Notes: generated from the letters alone by a model not told the origin. A stretch of 56,957 nucleotides of DNA from Patescibacteria group bacterium (GCA_022710685.1 JAKLGM010000003.1:1-56957); one strand, 5' to 3'; shown: positions 1 to 9,614, counted from the first letter of the stretch. Made by a program: numbers and translations.

Positions 1-15
1 TAGTGAGGGCACATT

Positions 16-2100
16 ATGACCACTCTGTCTTCCCCCATTTCAGCTCTGAATCGGGTGGGCAAGACTACAGCCCAACGCTTCAAAAAATTAGGCCTTGAAA
101 CCGTTCAAGACCTGATTTTTTATTTCCCTTGGCGCTACGACAACTTCGGCCAAAAAATAGCTATCCAAGATATTGCCCCTGGCTCTCCAGTCAATATCGT
201 CGGTCGCATTGATTTAATTCACAACAAAAGAAGCTTCCGCAAGAGAATGAACATTACCGAGGCCCTAGTCCAAGATGAAAGTGAGACCATCAAAGTTATC
301 TGGTTCAATCAGCCCTTCATCACTAAGACTCTGAAAGTGGGCGACTTGGTGTCTTTGGCTGGAAAAGCCAGCCTCAAAGACGGTCAGATAATACTAATCT
401 CACCGGCCTATGAAAAAATCTCTGACACCGAGCCGACCGAACTCATTCATACCCAAGGACTGACCCCGATTTACAGCACAACGGCTAATCTCAGCCAAAA
501 ACAAATCCGGTATTTGATTAAGCAGACGATTGATCTGGGAAAAAATATTTCTGATTGGCTGCCAGAAAACATCAAAAAAAAGCTAAAATTAATTGACCTT
601 ACTAAAGCTCTCTACCAGATTCACTTCCCGCAAGATGAAAAAGAATTGCGCCAAGCCAAAAGCCGCTTGGGATTTGCCGAGCTTTTCTTGCGCCAACTAG
701 AAGCCCAGCGCGCTAAAAAAGAATTAGCCGATAGCATTTCTCCGGTTATAAGATTTCAAAAATCCACTACCCAGAATTTTGTCACCTCCCTGCCATTCCA
801 GATAACCGATGACCAGAAAAAAGCCGCCTGGGAAATACTGCAAGATTTGGAAAAAGGTGCTCCGATGTCCCGTCTCCTGGAAGGTGACGTGGGCAGCGGC
901 AAAACCCTGGTAGCCATCATCGCCCTTTTAAACGTCGCTAAGAATAATGCGCGCGGCGTCCTTTTGGCCCCCACTGAAATATTAGCCGAGCAACACTTTG
1001 CCACTATCAAAAAACTCTTGGGCAACGAAGATATCACAATCGGCCTTTTAACTAACAGCCAGAAAAAAATCAGCTTCCGCCAAGAAGAAAAGACTAAGCT
1101 CAAGCCCCAAGAAATTATCAACCGCTCCCAAATAATCATTGGCACCCACGCCCTCATTCAGCCCAAATTAGACTTTCCTGATCTAGCCCTCATTATCGTG
1201 GATGAACAGCATCGTTTTGGCGTCAAACAGCGGCAAAAGCTACTCCTTAGCCCCAAAACTAAGGCTATGCCGCATTTCCTGTCTATGACCGCCACTCCCA
1301 TTCCCCGCTCCCTAGCCCTGGCTATCTATGGCAATTTGACTGTTTCGCTGATTAAAAACAAACCGCAAAACCGGCAAGAAATAATCACGAAAATAGTGAC
1401 CGAAAATGAGAGGGGCAAGGCCTATGACTTTATCCGGCAAGAGATAGAAACCGGCCGCCAAGCCTTTGTAATCTGTCCCCTCATAGACCCTTCAGATCGC
1501 CTAGGCGTTAAATCGGTCAAAGAAGAACACCTGAGGTTAGATAAAGAAATATTTCCAGAACTAACAGTCGGCCTGCTTCATGGCCGCCTCAAAGGAGCAG
1601 ACAAAGAAAAGATAATGCGTGATTTTTTAGATAATAAAACCCAAATATTAGTTGCTACTTCGGTTATTGAAGTTGGCATTGACGTACCAAACGCTACCAT
1701 CATGATGATTGAAGGCGCTGAGCGTTTCGGTCTAGCCCAATTACATCAATTCCGTGGCCGCGTCGGCCGCGGCGAGAAGCAATCATATTGTTTTCTCTTT
1801 CCTCAAGCTGATAATGAAAACAATCAAAAAAGCCAAGAGCGCCTGGAGGCCCTAGTGAAACACCAGGATGGTTTTCTTTTGGCCAAAGAAGACTTGAAGC
1901 TCCGTGGCGCCGGAGAAATCTATGGCACTATCCAAAGCGGCTACCCCGAGCTGAAAATTGCCTCTCTCTTTGATTATGAGGTTATCAAACAAGCTCAAGA
2001 GGAAGCTAAAATATTAATCGACCAAGATCCAGAACTCAAAAAATATCCTCTGATAAAGCAGAAACTGAAAAGTAGCAATGAACCAATCCATTTAGAATAA
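16..2100 (+). CDS. recG: ATP-dependent DNA helicase RecG
   Basis: This is a superfamily 2 helicase that remodels stalled forks and Holliday junctions in recombination and repair. The N-terminal part carries the OB-fold wedge domain (about residues 50-135). Walker A GDVGSGKT is at 290-297 and the Walker B box DEQH at 396-399. The C-terminal helicase half has the motif VI region HQFRGRVGRG and a TRG-like end. The length of 694 residues is normal for RecG. The ATG at 16 is the first in-frame start and a terminator follows the stop directly. The identification rests on clear family motifs. Confidence 0.97.
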   Translation: MTTLSSPISALNRVGKTTAQRFKKLGLETVQDLIFYFPWRYDNFGQKIAIQDIAPGSPVNIVGRIDLIHNKRSFRKRMNITEALVQDESETIKVIWFNQPFITKTLKVGDLVSLAGKASLKDGQIILISPAYEKISDTEPTELIHTQGLTPIYSTTANLSQKQIRYLIKQTIDLGKNISDWLPENIKKKLKLIDLTKALYQIHFPQDEKELRQAKSRLGFAELFLRQLEAQRAKKELADSISPVIRFQKSTTQNFVTSLPFQITDDQKKAAWEILQDLEKGAPMSRLLEGDVGSGKTLVAIIALLNVAKNNARGVLLAPTEILAEQHFATIKKLLGNEDITIGLLTNSQKKISFRQEEKTKLKPQEIINRSQIIIGTHALIQPKLDFPDLALIIVDEQHRFGVKQRQKLLLSPKTKAMPHFLSMTATPIPRSLALAIYGNLTVSLIKNKPQNRQEIITKIVTENERGKAYDFIRQEIETGRQAFVICPLIDPSDRLGVKSVKEEHLRLDKEIFPELTVGLLHGRLKGADKEKIMRDFLDNKTQILVATSVIEVGIDVPNATIMMIEGAERFGLAQLHQFRGRVGRGEKQSYCFLFPQADNENNQKSQERLEALVKHQDGFLLAKEDLKLRGAGEIYGTIQSGYPELKIASLFDYEVIKQAQEEAKILIDQDPELKKYPLIKQKLKSSNEPIHLE

Positions 2101-2103
2101 AAT

Positions 2104-2134
2104 AAAAAGACTTCGGATCAACGAAGTCTTTTTT
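2104..2134. terminator. Bidirectional intrinsic terminator between recG and the minus-strand 102-aa gene
   Basis: An 8-bp stem (AGACTTCG / CGAAGTCT) with a 6-nt loop is flanked by A-rich and T-rich runs. It can therefore stop transcription from either side of this convergent gene pair. Confidence 0.85.
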
Positions 2135-2153
2135 CTTGAAAACTAGACCGAAG

Positions 2154-2462
2154 TTAGGGCCGGACCTTACCTTTGTAAACCAGGTGTCGGTCGCAGTAAT
2201 TTCCCCACCATTCCCAAAATTTCTTTTGGTTGGCAAAATAGTAACCAAGGATTACTATAACGGCCAGCGGTATTAACGACCAGGGGTGGACGATAATCCA
2301 GCGAAATGCCACTTCTATAGAAGAACCGCTTGGTTTGACTTGACCGAGCATCACGCCTAAGAAGATGAAGCCCATCATGATAGCGAAGGCAACGATAGAA
2401 CCGGCAGCCAGAATGGTGATTAGTTTAAACAGGTCTCTTAAAAAGAGCAAAGTTTTTTTCAT
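2154..2462 (-). CDS. Small two-TM membrane protein, function unknown
   Basis: This 102-residue protein has a basic N-terminus, two hydrophobic segments (about 13-40 and 57-77) and a short aromatic, basic C-terminal tail (FWEWWGNYCDRH). I recognise no family. The start at 2462 sits 32 nt downstream of a good TTGACA/TATGAT promoter, which supports it as a real gene. It is transcribed on its own, divergently from the next gene, and converges on recG over a shared terminator. Confidence 0.7.
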   Translation of the reverse strand: MKKTLLFLRDLFKLITILAAGSIVAFAIMMGFIFLGVMLGQVKPSGSSIEVAFRWIIVHPWSLIPLAVIVILGYYFANQKKFWEWWGNYCDRHLVYKGKVRP

Positions 2463-2494
2463 TTTTCCCTAATTTTTAATGAAACAATGGTTTT

Positions 2495-2523
2495 ATCATA
2501 TTAAATATAAAGGATTTTGTCAA
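2495..2523 (-). promoter_or_regulatory. Sigma70-like promoter for the 102-aa membrane protein
   Basis: Read on the minus strand, TTGACA (2518-2523) is separated by 17 nt from TATGAT (2495-2500). It lies back to back with the plus-strand promoter at 2528-2556. Confidence 0.75.
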
Positions 2524-2527
2524 ATTA

Positions 2528-2556
2528 TTGACTTATACCAACAAATATGATACAAT
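2528..2556 (+). promoter_or_regulatory. Sigma70-like promoter for the gene at 2586
   Basis: TTGACT (2528-2533), a 17-nt spacer and TACAAT (2551-2556). The predicted start of transcription near 2563 lies after the first in-frame ATG at 2547, so that ATG cannot be used and the ATG at 2586 is the likely start. Confidence 0.75.
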
Positions 2557-2585
2557 TCCCCCGGAACCTTTTAAAATTATCAAAA

Positions 2586-2894
2586 ATGAGCTTATACCCC
2601 GGTTATTATCACAGAGGAGAAAGTGTCACTCTATTGAACGACACCCTCCAAAAAAGAAAAGATGGCGCAGTCTATGTCCAGGTAATCTATGACGAGTCAA
2701 ACGACTTGAGTTCCAAAACGGTCAAATTGGATGAAATTATTTTCTCCGCCGACCCCAATAAGAACGACAAGATCAAAAACCAACTCAAAAAAGAAGCTAC
2801 CAGGCCGGTTCCAATCAGAAAGCCTAAAACTGCCAAAAGTTTTATGCTTTTCCCGGCAATCAAACTAAGACTTCTCGCCTACAATCTCAACTAA
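2586..2894 (+). CDS. Hypothetical protein, 102 aa
   Basis: A small soluble, strongly basic protein with no recognised domain. The first half is mixed beta-like sequence (SLYPGYYHRGE, AVYVQVIYDES). The second half is Lys/Arg/Pro-rich (KKEATRPVPIRKPK). The frame is open further upstream to an ATG at 2547, but that codon overlaps the promoter, so I use 2586. There is no Shine-Dalgarno sequence. It is a single-gene unit with its own promoter and terminator. It could bind nucleic acid, judging only from its charge. Confidence 0.65.
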   Translation: MSLYPGYYHRGESVTLLNDTLQKRKDGAVYVQVIYDESNDLSSKTVKLDEIIFSADPNKNDKIKNQLKKEATRPVPIRKPKTAKSFMLFPAIKLRLLAYNLN

Positions 2895-2906
2895 ACAAAA
2901 AAAATT

Positions 2907-2931
2907 AAAAGCGGCCTCAAAGCCGCTTTTT
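2907..2931. terminator. Bidirectional terminator between the 102-aa gene and radA
   Basis: The stem AAAAGCGGC / GCCGCTTTT has a 6-nt loop and A and T runs on its two sides. It sits between convergent stop codons at 2894 and 2955. Confidence 0.85.
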
Positions 2932-2954
2932 CATTTTACCAAATAATTTCTAAA

Positions 2955-4322
2955 TTAATCCTTGGCTACTGCATCAACCGCCTCGGCCAAAGTCTTAACT
3001 TTAACAATCTCTATCTTGTCCGATTTTCCCAGCGATCCAATTTTGCTGTCCGGCAACATAACACGAGTAAATCCCATCTTCTCCGCCTCTTTCAATCTGG
3101 CTTCTAATTTGGCCACCGGCCGCAGTTCCCCGCCTAAGCCGACCTCACCCAAAACTAACATCCGGCGATCTAAAGGCAGGTTAAGGAGAGAGGAAACCAT
3201 TGCCAAACAAACCGCCAAATCTAGAGCCGGATCACTAATCTTAAGACCGCCAACAACATTTAATATCACATCCTGGGTGCTCAAATTGACCTTCTGACGC
3301 TTAGACAGGACGGCTGTCAAAACTTGCAAACGATTAAGATCAAAGCCAGAAGCCTTGCGTTGTGGGTAGCCAAAAATAGTCTTGGTGACCAGAGCCTGGA
3401 TATCTACCAAAAAGGGACGCGTCCCCTCAATAATACAACTGATAACGGAACCGGGCAAGCCACGATCGCTTTCTCCCAGAAAAACTGCGGTCGGGTTAGC
3501 CACTTCTTTGAAACCGGAGCCAGTCATTTCTAATATTCCTAACTCATTGACGCTCCCGAACCGGTTTTTACTGGCGCGGAGAATATAATAATTATTTAAA
3601 GTCTCGGTTTCCAAATATAACACCGTATCCACAATGTGTTCTAATGATTTTGGGCCGGCAATCTGGCCATCTTTAGTAATATGGCCGATTAAACAGACAG
3701 CAATATTGTAGGTTTTAGCTAATTCCAGGAATTTTACCGCGCTAGCCCTAATTTGGTTCAAGCTACCGGCCTCAGACAGCACCTGAGAAGAATAAACGGT
3801 CTGGATAGAGTCCACAATTACCAGCTTCGGTTTGACGGAAATGGCCGCCGCCACAATCTTTTCTACATGGGTCTCACTAGCAAATTTGATATTATTCAAA
3901 TTGCAAGCTAAACGCTCTAAGCGCGACTTAACCTGAGCCGCTGATTCTTCGCCCGAAACATAAAGAATGGAATCATTTAGGCCGTTAGCCATTTGGGCAA
4001 TCAAAGTTGATTTGCCCACTCCTGGCTCGCCACTCAAAAGAATTAATGAGCCCGGCACCAAGCCACCACCCAACACCCGGTCAATCTCACCCAAACCGAC
4101 AACCGAGCGCTCTAAACTAGCCGCCTTAATCTTATTTAGATCTTCTATTTCAGCGCCCTTGATATTTTTCATTTGTTCCTTGCCACCCCGATTCGGACTG
4201 ACATCTTGCGCTTCTTGCGAAATCGTGCCCCAAGCGCCACATTCTAAACAACGCCCACTCCATTTGGAGTATTGGGCGTCGCATTTAGAGCAGACAAATA
4301 AAGTATTGTGCTTTTCGGCCAT
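2955..4322 (-). CDS. radA: DNA repair protein RadA
   Basis: RadA is a RecA-family ATPase that acts as a branch-migration helicase in recombination. It has an N-terminal C4 zinc finger (Cys11, 14, 25, 28), Walker A GEPGVGKST at 98-106, the diagnostic KNRFG motif at 252-256, and a C-terminal Lon-protease-like domain. The length of 455 residues is typical. It lies 9 nt downstream of the 90-aa membrane protein and may be the last gene of the secretion locus transcript, although its role is unrelated. Confidence 0.97.
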   Translation of the reverse strand: MAEKHNTLFVCSKCDAQYSKWSGRCLECGAWGTISQEAQDVSPNRGGKEQMKNIKGAEIEDLNKIKAASLERSVVGLGEIDRVLGGGLVPGSLILLSGEPGVGKSTLIAQMANGLNDSILYVSGEESAAQVKSRLERLACNLNNIKFASETHVEKIVAAAISVKPKLVIVDSIQTVYSSQVLSEAGSLNQIRASAVKFLELAKTYNIAVCLIGHITKDGQIAGPKSLEHIVDTVLYLETETLNNYYILRASKNRFGSVNELGILEMTGSGFKEVANPTAVFLGESDRGLPGSVISCIIEGTRPFLVDIQALVTKTIFGYPQRKASGFDLNRLQVLTAVLSKRQKVNLSTQDVILNVVGGLKISDPALDLAVCLAMVSSLLNLPLDRRMLVLGEVGLGGELRPVAKLEARLKEAEKMGFTRVMLPDSKIGSLGKSDKIEIVKVKTLAEAVDAVAKD

Positions 4323-4331
4323 AATAATAGG

Positions 4332-4604
4332 TTAGCGGATGCGCGGACATTCCGGGACAGTAATCATCGGATCGCCGCCGCAATTAGCCGCGCGATATTG
4401 GTCAAATTTATGGCGCTCATAAATCCAGTTAGTGCCATCACCCGTTTGCGGGGTGATGCTCAGGCGCCACAAAACCAAAGTAATACCAGCGATAATGAAG
4501 ATCAAAATAGAAATCAGGATAAAGAGACGGACCGGAAACTCCTTAGGTTCAACTTTAGCCGGAGCCGGTTTAACTTTAGCAGTAATTTTTTTCTTGGTAG
4601 GCAT
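4332..4604 (-). CDS. Small single-pass membrane protein at the end of the secretion locus
   Basis: This 90-residue protein has a Lys/Pro/Ala-rich cytoplasmic N-terminus (residues 1-26), one TM helix (about 27-47) and a short outer tail. The tail holds two cysteines in CGGDP and CPRIR contexts that could form a disulfide. It is 9 nt from the VirB8-like gene upstream and 9 nt from radA downstream, so it is co-transcribed with both. No known family is recognised. Its position suggests an accessory component of the secretion apparatus. Confidence 0.7.
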   Translation of the reverse strand: MPTKKKITAKVKPAPAKVEPKEFPVRLFILISILIFIIAGITLVLWRLSITPQTGDGTNWIYERHKFDQYRAANCGGDPMITVPECPRIR

Positions 4605-4613
4605 ATAGTTATA

Positions 4614-5225
4614 TTATTTTTGCCAAGCAGCGCTCTTGGTCTTCCACTCGCCTTTAATTTTTTCAAAATTGATCAAAACGTCTTGGTTAAAAACCTTAGC
4701 CTCAGCTGACCCGACCACTTCTTTTCTCTGAGTAGAAACTAGAATCTCAGCCTGACCGGCGGTATCATCAAAATTATTAACCACGCCAGATATTGCCACG
4801 GTAGTAATGCCATAATAATCGGTATTGCCATTGTTCTGTTTTTTCAGCTGAACCACATAATCATCGGCCCAATCTTGCATCGCCGGGGTCATAAATACTT
4901 TCAAATCGCTGATATTGCCATAATTAGCTTGATTAGAGTAAGAACCGAAGCGTTCAGCGAAGGACAAGGCCATCTTTCTTAGATCCTCTGAATTCAAGGC
5001 CCGATTAGCCTCGACTGTCGGGTCAAAAACATAATCAACCTTATTCTCCTGTCCCAAAGTCTTTTCCCGCAAAGCATCGGGATTAACAATCTCTAACGGC
5101 GTGGTTGTCGCCTGATTGCCTTCATTCTGCCTCTTGTTGAAGATAAACATAAAAATAGCAGCCGCAATCAAGATGATTAAGGCAGTGCCGATGATAAAGA
5201 TACCTAAACGCTTATTGTCGTCCAT
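4614..5225 (-). CDS. Membrane-anchored VirB8-like protein (putative)
   Basis: This 203-residue protein has a short cytoplasmic N-terminus, one TM helix (about 7-29), a Thr/Asn-rich linker and a mixed alpha/beta C-terminal domain (about 75-203). VirB8/TrwG proteins, which form the periplasmic core of type IV secretion systems, share this layout with an NTF2-like fold. The assignment rests on architecture and on location 22 nt after the VirB4 ATPase gene, not on a motif. A role outside the membrane as a structural partner of the VirB6-like protein is likely. Confidence 0.55.
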   Translation of the reverse strand: MDDNKRLGIFIIGTALIILIAAAIFMFIFNKRQNEGNQATTTPLEIVNPDALREKTLGQENKVDYVFDPTVEANRALNSEDLRKMALSFAERFGSYSNQANYGNISDLKVFMTPAMQDWADDYVVQLKKQNNGNTDYYGITTVAISGVVNNFDDTAGQAEILVSTQRKEVVGSAEAKVFNQDVLINFEKIKGEWKTKSAAWQK

Positions 5226-5247
5226 ATGATATAAATTAAATTATAAA

Positions 5248-7167
5248 TTATTTAGTGCCTCCGACTTCCTGCTGCAAGCTCTCTTCAAATTGCTTCTTGG
5301 CTTCTTCAATTTCCAGCAATTGCCGCGGATCAGAAGTAATCAACTGGTCCTCGGTATAGGAGGCCACCACCTTAATGGCCACGTGCTTGTTACCGGCGAA
5401 AAAGATACCCTCACCTAAGCCGCACTCTAACAATAGATACTTCTCGCCCTCGGTCAGCATGAAAGTCTTCTGAACTAAATCAATAGCCGCTGGCGATTGT
5501 TTCAATAATATCTGAAGCGAGGAATTGGTAACAATAGCCTGACCATAAGGTGAAGTCAAAAAGTCATTAACATCCTGGGTGATAGTCGTGACGCCTAAAT
5601 AGTATTTGCGGCAACGTTTTACTAAGGCAAAAATAAACTTAGCGCTGTCAGCGTTTTGCATCATCCACCAAGCCTCGTCAATCACCAACATGCGCTTCTT
5701 AGTTTCGCTTCTAACCACGTTCCAAATATAGTTAACAATGGTATAAATAGCTATCGGACGTAATTCATCTTCCAGGTCGCGCACTGAAAAGCAAATCAAT
5801 TGGTTGTTCATTTCCACGTTGGTCGGATTATTCAACAAGCCGGCGAAAGTACCTTCTGTATACTTTTTCATACGCTCGGCTAACTCTCCAGCACCTTCCA
5901 TGCCGTCTAAAACCTGATAAAAATCAGACATAGTCGGGGGCTCAATTTGGCTCAAATCAGAGTCCGGGGTGATATCTTTCTTGGCATAGGTTTCGAGCAG
6001 AGCTCTATCCACCAAGGAATCTTCTTCGTTGGTCAAATTTCCAATCATTAATCGCACCAAACCCTTAAGGGTGATAACGGCGCTACGGATGATATCTTTA
6101 GGCTTGGCTTCGCCGCCAATAGCACGGGGTAAATCAAAAGGATTAATCTTGTTTTCACTGGAAAGTGAAATATTGATATAAGTGCCGCCCACAGCGTCTG
6201 ACAAATGCTTGTATTCATACTCTGGATCAATGATAATCGTATCAGTGCCCATCATTAAAGAGCGCAGAACCTCTAATTTAATCGTATAACTTTTACCGGC
6301 ACCCGAAGTAGCAAAAACCACTGAGTTGGCATTCGGCAAAGAAAAGCGATCAAACAAAATCAAACTGTTGTTGTGCCGATTAATGCCATAAAGGATGCCC
6401 TTGTCGCTGGTTAATTCCGAAGAAATAAAGGGGAAGGATGAGGCCACCGGCGAAGAATTCATATTAAAAGTGATAAACAGCTCGTCGTTACATAAAGGCA
6501 GAGTAGAATTAAAGCCTTGCTCAGCTTGGTAAAATGCCCTCTTAGAATAAACCAAACGAGAGCCGAAAATATCTTCTACTTGGTCGGACAAGCGCTCTAA
6601 CTCTTCCATCGTGTCAGTATAAATAGTGACATACAAAGCGAATTGGAAGAATTTTTCCGTTCCCTGGGTAAGCGCATCGCGCAGATACTCAATATCGCGC
6701 AAAGCAGTCTCTCGAATCGGATCGCGCGGCGCGCCTTTATCAGCATCAGCTACGATTTGGGCCTCCAGGTTACCTACCCTATTCTTTAACTGTTTCAAAA
6801 TCATAGCTGATTTCACCGGATAGAAGAACATGGAAACATCAAAGGTATAATTCAAATTGATAATCGGAGCGAACCAGCCGACTGAAATATAACGCGGGTA
6901 GCTGACTACAAAAATAGTACGCAAGAATTTTTTTCCTAATTGCAATGAAGTTGGACTGACTTTCAAGCTCGCCGGAGCAATCAAATCGCGCACCGATAAT
7001 ATACCACGGCGATAGGCTAGTTCCTCTTCAATTATTTCCTTCGTTAAATCAACGTTTTCTTCAATTTGGGAAGACACCTTAATCTTATTATCCACCACAA
7101 AAACGCCGCTTTTACTTTCGGGCTTCTTCTGCTCGGCCGCTTGTTCCGCTTGTTTGAAATTTATCAT
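5248..7167 (-). CDS. VirB4/TraC-like secretion ATPase, C-terminal (motor) part
   Basis: This P-loop ATPase powers a type IV secretion-like machine. Walker A is in VFATSGAGKS (K292), Walker B in RMLVIDEAWW (D497, E498), and a downstream TITQDVNDF segment matches motif 3 of the VirB4/HerA family. Residues 1-250 contain the SYPRYISVGW region that precedes the motor in VirB4 proteins. At 639 residues it is shorter than a full VirB4 (about 800). The missing front part is encoded by the gene just upstream, so VirB4 is split into two proteins here. Confidence 0.9.
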   Translation of the reverse strand: MINFKQAEQAAEQKKPESKSGVFVVDNKIKVSSQIEENVDLTKEIIEEELAYRRGILSVRDLIAPASLKVSPTSLQLGKKFLRTIFVVSYPRYISVGWFAPIINLNYTFDVSMFFYPVKSAMILKQLKNRVGNLEAQIVADADKGAPRDPIRETALRDIEYLRDALTQGTEKFFQFALYVTIYTDTMEELERLSDQVEDIFGSRLVYSKRAFYQAEQGFNSTLPLCNDELFITFNMNSSPVASSFPFISSELTSDKGILYGINRHNNSLILFDRFSLPNANSVVFATSGAGKSYTIKLEVLRSLMMGTDTIIIDPEYEYKHLSDAVGGTYINISLSSENKINPFDLPRAIGGEAKPKDIIRSAVITLKGLVRLMIGNLTNEEDSLVDRALLETYAKKDITPDSDLSQIEPPTMSDFYQVLDGMEGAGELAERMKKYTEGTFAGLLNNPTNVEMNNQLICFSVRDLEDELRPIAIYTIVNYIWNVVRSETKKRMLVIDEAWWMMQNADSAKFIFALVKRCRKYYLGVTTITQDVNDFLTSPYGQAIVTNSSLQILLKQSPAAIDLVQKTFMLTEGEKYLLLECGLGEGIFFAGNKHVAIKVVASYTEDQLITSDPRQLLEIEEAKKQFEESLQQEVGGTK

Positions 7168-7187
7168 ATAAAAATAATGAATAATTA

Positions 7188-7871
7188 CTAAGCTTCCACC
7201 CTAATCTTATCGACATCAACCAAGGGTTGATTTTTAGAAGTTTCCGGATTATAGGTGCGATAATAAAGCTCGATTAATTCCTGAGTATCTAATTGATGGA
7301 CATCAACCCCCAAAGAAGATAAAGATTGGGTAATGCTATCAACTCGGCGATAGAGCGACTCTTTATACTTCAAAAACTTAGCCTCTTTTAATTTTAAAGA
7401 AGTAGCCGGCCGGAAAGCTTCGCCTAAAGAAGTGAAAAACCCTTTCCGCTCATCGGAGGTGGCGCTATAGGAGACGATCACATAAAAACGCTTGTTCATG
7501 ATTTTGCCGATAGAAATCAATTCTTTAATATATTCAATATATTCCGCGGTCTGAATCTTCAAAAGCTTGTTGGTCTGCTCTTTTTCTTTTTGCTTCAAAT
7601 AATCCAAATATTGGGAAATATTCAATTCCCTCGACTGGATGACAATTTGAATCATCGAGCTGATATTATTCAAAAATCCAACATAAGAAGCGATGACAGC
7701 GTTCTGCTCATCTTCGCTTTTTAAAGCAAAATTAATACTGGAAACAGCTAAAACTGCGCGCAAAGTACCATCCCGCATCACTACCGTATTGTCTTTTATC
7801 TCGGCAATATCTAAATACTGCTGGGTAGAAACAGCAACGTTATTTTTAGCTAATTTACTTTTCTCAGCCAT
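7188..7871 (-). CDS. VirB4/TraC N-terminal-domain protein
   Basis: The 227-residue sequence begins TQQYLDIAEIKDNTVVMRDGTLRAVL, the typical opening of VirB4/TraC proteins that contact the membrane complex. It carries no P-loop. It stops about where the second VirB4 gene begins (20-nt gap), and the two proteins together give a full VirB4. Its job is probably to dock the ATPase to PrgI and the VirB6-like channel. The identification is firm on context and moderate on sequence. Confidence 0.8.
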   Translation of the reverse strand: MAEKSKLAKNNVAVSTQQYLDIAEIKDNTVVMRDGTLRAVLAVSSINFALKSEDEQNAVIASYVGFLNNISSMIQIVIQSRELNISQYLDYLKQKEKEQTNKLLKIQTAEYIEYIKELISIGKIMNKRFYVIVSYSATSDERKGFFTSLGEAFRPATSLKLKEAKFLKYKESLYRRVDSITQSLSSLGVDVHQLDTQELIELYYRTYNPETSKNQPLVDVDKIRVEA

Positions 7872-7898
7872 GGTATTTAAAATAATTTAATAGTCAAA

Positions 7899-8330
7899 CT
7901 AAGCGCCCAAATTGCCATTTTCCCCTTTATACTTACCCTTAGTGTCAATAATCAAAGATAATTCCTCTAACTGGGCCTCATTCAATTTTTTGTTGACAAT
8001 AGTTTCCTCAAACTTCACTTCCTTGTTCTCTTTTTCCTCAAAACTAGAGCTACGATGATTCCAGACCCTCAGCCCTGGCTTTTTCAAGGTTTGAATCAAA
8101 TTCAGAACAAAATAATGGAAAGGGCGACCATTGATTTTCAAAAAGGCGAAGGTACCGGCGAGCAGAAAAACCAGGATGCCGATGGTCAAAAATAAACCAA
8201 AATCAAAAATCTTGTAAGAAATGAAAATGATCAGAGCGGCGCCAAGAAAAATCAAGAATTGTCGAGTCGTGATCGGACCGATGATCTTCGCCTCCACGTC
8301 AATAAATTGCGGGACAGTATATTGTTGCAT
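7899..8330 (-). CDS. PrgI-family membrane protein
   Basis: At 143 residues, the protein opens with QQYTVPQFIDVEAKIIGPITTRQF, the hallmark of the PrgI family found next to VirB4 in Gram-positive and CPR type IV secretion loci (VirB3-like role). Two TM segments follow (about 25-43 and 48-64), then the NGRPFHYF motif and a charged cytoplasmic tail. It lies 27 nt upstream of the VirB4 N-terminal gene. Confidence 0.85.
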   Translation of the reverse strand: MQQYTVPQFIDVEAKIIGPITTRQFLIFLGAALIIFISYKIFDFGLFLTIGILVFLLAGTFAFLKINGRPFHYFVLNLIQTLKKPGLRVWNHRSSSFEEKENKEVKFEETIVNKKLNEAQLEELSLIIDTKGKYKGENGNLGA

Positions 8331-8340
8331 AATCTTAATC

Positions 8341-9603
8341 TTAGAACTTTAATTCGCTATTCAGGGTAATAATCGCCTCAACTTCTTCCGGCGTCAGATA
8401 ATCTTGTTTCTGATTCATCAAAGCCGTGATTACTTGCTTGATCGGAACTCCCTGGCTCATGCTATTGTTAATAATCTTTAAGTAAGTTTTGTTGACCGGA
8501 CTCTGGCGCCAAGCCGTAACGGCCGCTAAGCCCTTCTCATAGTCCTCACCTTCCAACAACTTAATGCGGCTTTTAATCTTCTTAGTAATATCATTTGGAT
8601 CTTTGGCCATACGGCGAAAATTAACCAAATCCATATAGCGCAATTCGTCAATTGGGTTCATTATCCTAATCGGCTTAATATCCTCTAAACGCGGTTTAAC
8701 TTTATTCTCGGCTGGCTTAACCGGGACAACCGGCCGAACCACTGGTGGCACAACTACCGGTGCTGCCTTAACCACAACCGGCGGAACCGGGATAGACGGA
8801 GCAATTGGAGCTGCTGGAGCGACCGGGACAGTTGGAACCACCGGCTTGACCGGAGCAATCTCGTGCTTTAGGTCTAAACCACCCTTAATCTCATGCTTAG
8901 TATCCAACAAAGAAGCTAAATTATAATCTGATTCATTCCGAGTAGCACTTTTAGCTAACTCTCCTAACTTCGCCAAAACTCCAGACTCCGGCTTTTTGAT
9001 ACTAGCTTGCTTGCGGCTAATCATGGCCGCTTTTTTGGTATCAATAGACTTCAAAAAACCGTCAGCCGCCGCCTCAGACAGAGAAAAACCAGCATCAGTT
9101 GTTGGCTTAACCAAAACTGAGCGAGTGTCAATCTTGCTCCGAACTTCACGCCAATATAATTTAGTAGTAGCAACCAATTTTTCCCCCGACTCAGGAGAAA
9201 GATTCAAATTCATTTCCACAATAGCGGCCCTGATAGCGGCTTCAATTTCTTGGTCATAAGGGTTGGCTATTGCTGAAGATTCAGCTGAAACCGATTGAAC
9301 CGGGGCGACAAATAACTGGCTTAAATCCAAACCCAGATAATCAGCTACCCCTAAAAATACTTTTTCTTTCAACTCTTGAGATAATTTCTGCGCTGGCTCT
9401 TGCGCCAAAGAAAACTCATCAGCCAAATGAATGGCCAAATCATTAATCGGGATAGCCTTAATCATAATACGCATGATAATCGCGGCCAGATCAACATTAT
9501 ACTTATTTTCTAGGGAATCAACCACGCCCAAAATAAAGGGATTGGATACCTTTTCTTTAATTTTGGGATCTAAATTATTGAACTTCTCCAAATAATCAAA
9601 CAT
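8341..9603 (-). CDS. Secretion-locus protein with Pro/Ala/Val-rich linker (paralogue A)
   Basis: This 420-residue protein has no signal peptide or TM helix. An alpha-helical N-terminal domain (1-100) contains FSLAQEPAQKL ... GVADYLGLD. A long Pro/Val/Ala linker occupies about 250-300. A C-terminal helical domain (about 310-420) begins MNPIDELRYMDLVNFRRMA. The N-terminal block is repeated in the neighbouring 433-residue protein (FSLADDQAKKL ... PVADWLGED), so the two are paralogues. The linker suggests an extended cytoplasmic tether at the base of the secretion apparatus. The family is not recognised. Confidence 0.75.
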   Translation of the reverse strand: MFDYLEKFNNLDPKIKEKVSNPFILGVVDSLENKYNVDLAAIIMRIMIKAIPINDLAIHLADEFSLAQEPAQKLSQELKEKVFLGVADYLGLDLSQLFVAPVQSVSAESSAIANPYDQEIEAAIRAAIVEMNLNLSPESGEKLVATTKLYWREVRSKIDTRSVLVKPTTDAGFSLSEAAADGFLKSIDTKKAAMISRKQASIKKPESGVLAKLGELAKSATRNESDYNLASLLDTKHEIKGGLDLKHEIAPVKPVVPTVPVAPAAPIAPSIPVPPVVVKAAPVVVPPVVRPVVPVKPAENKVKPRLEDIKPIRIMNPIDELRYMDLVNFRRMAKDPNDITKKIKSRIKLLEGEDYEKGLAAVTAWRQSPVNKTYLKIINNSMSQGVPIKQVITALMNQKQDYLTPEEVEAIITLNSELKF

Positions 9604-9614
9604 AATTGGATTAT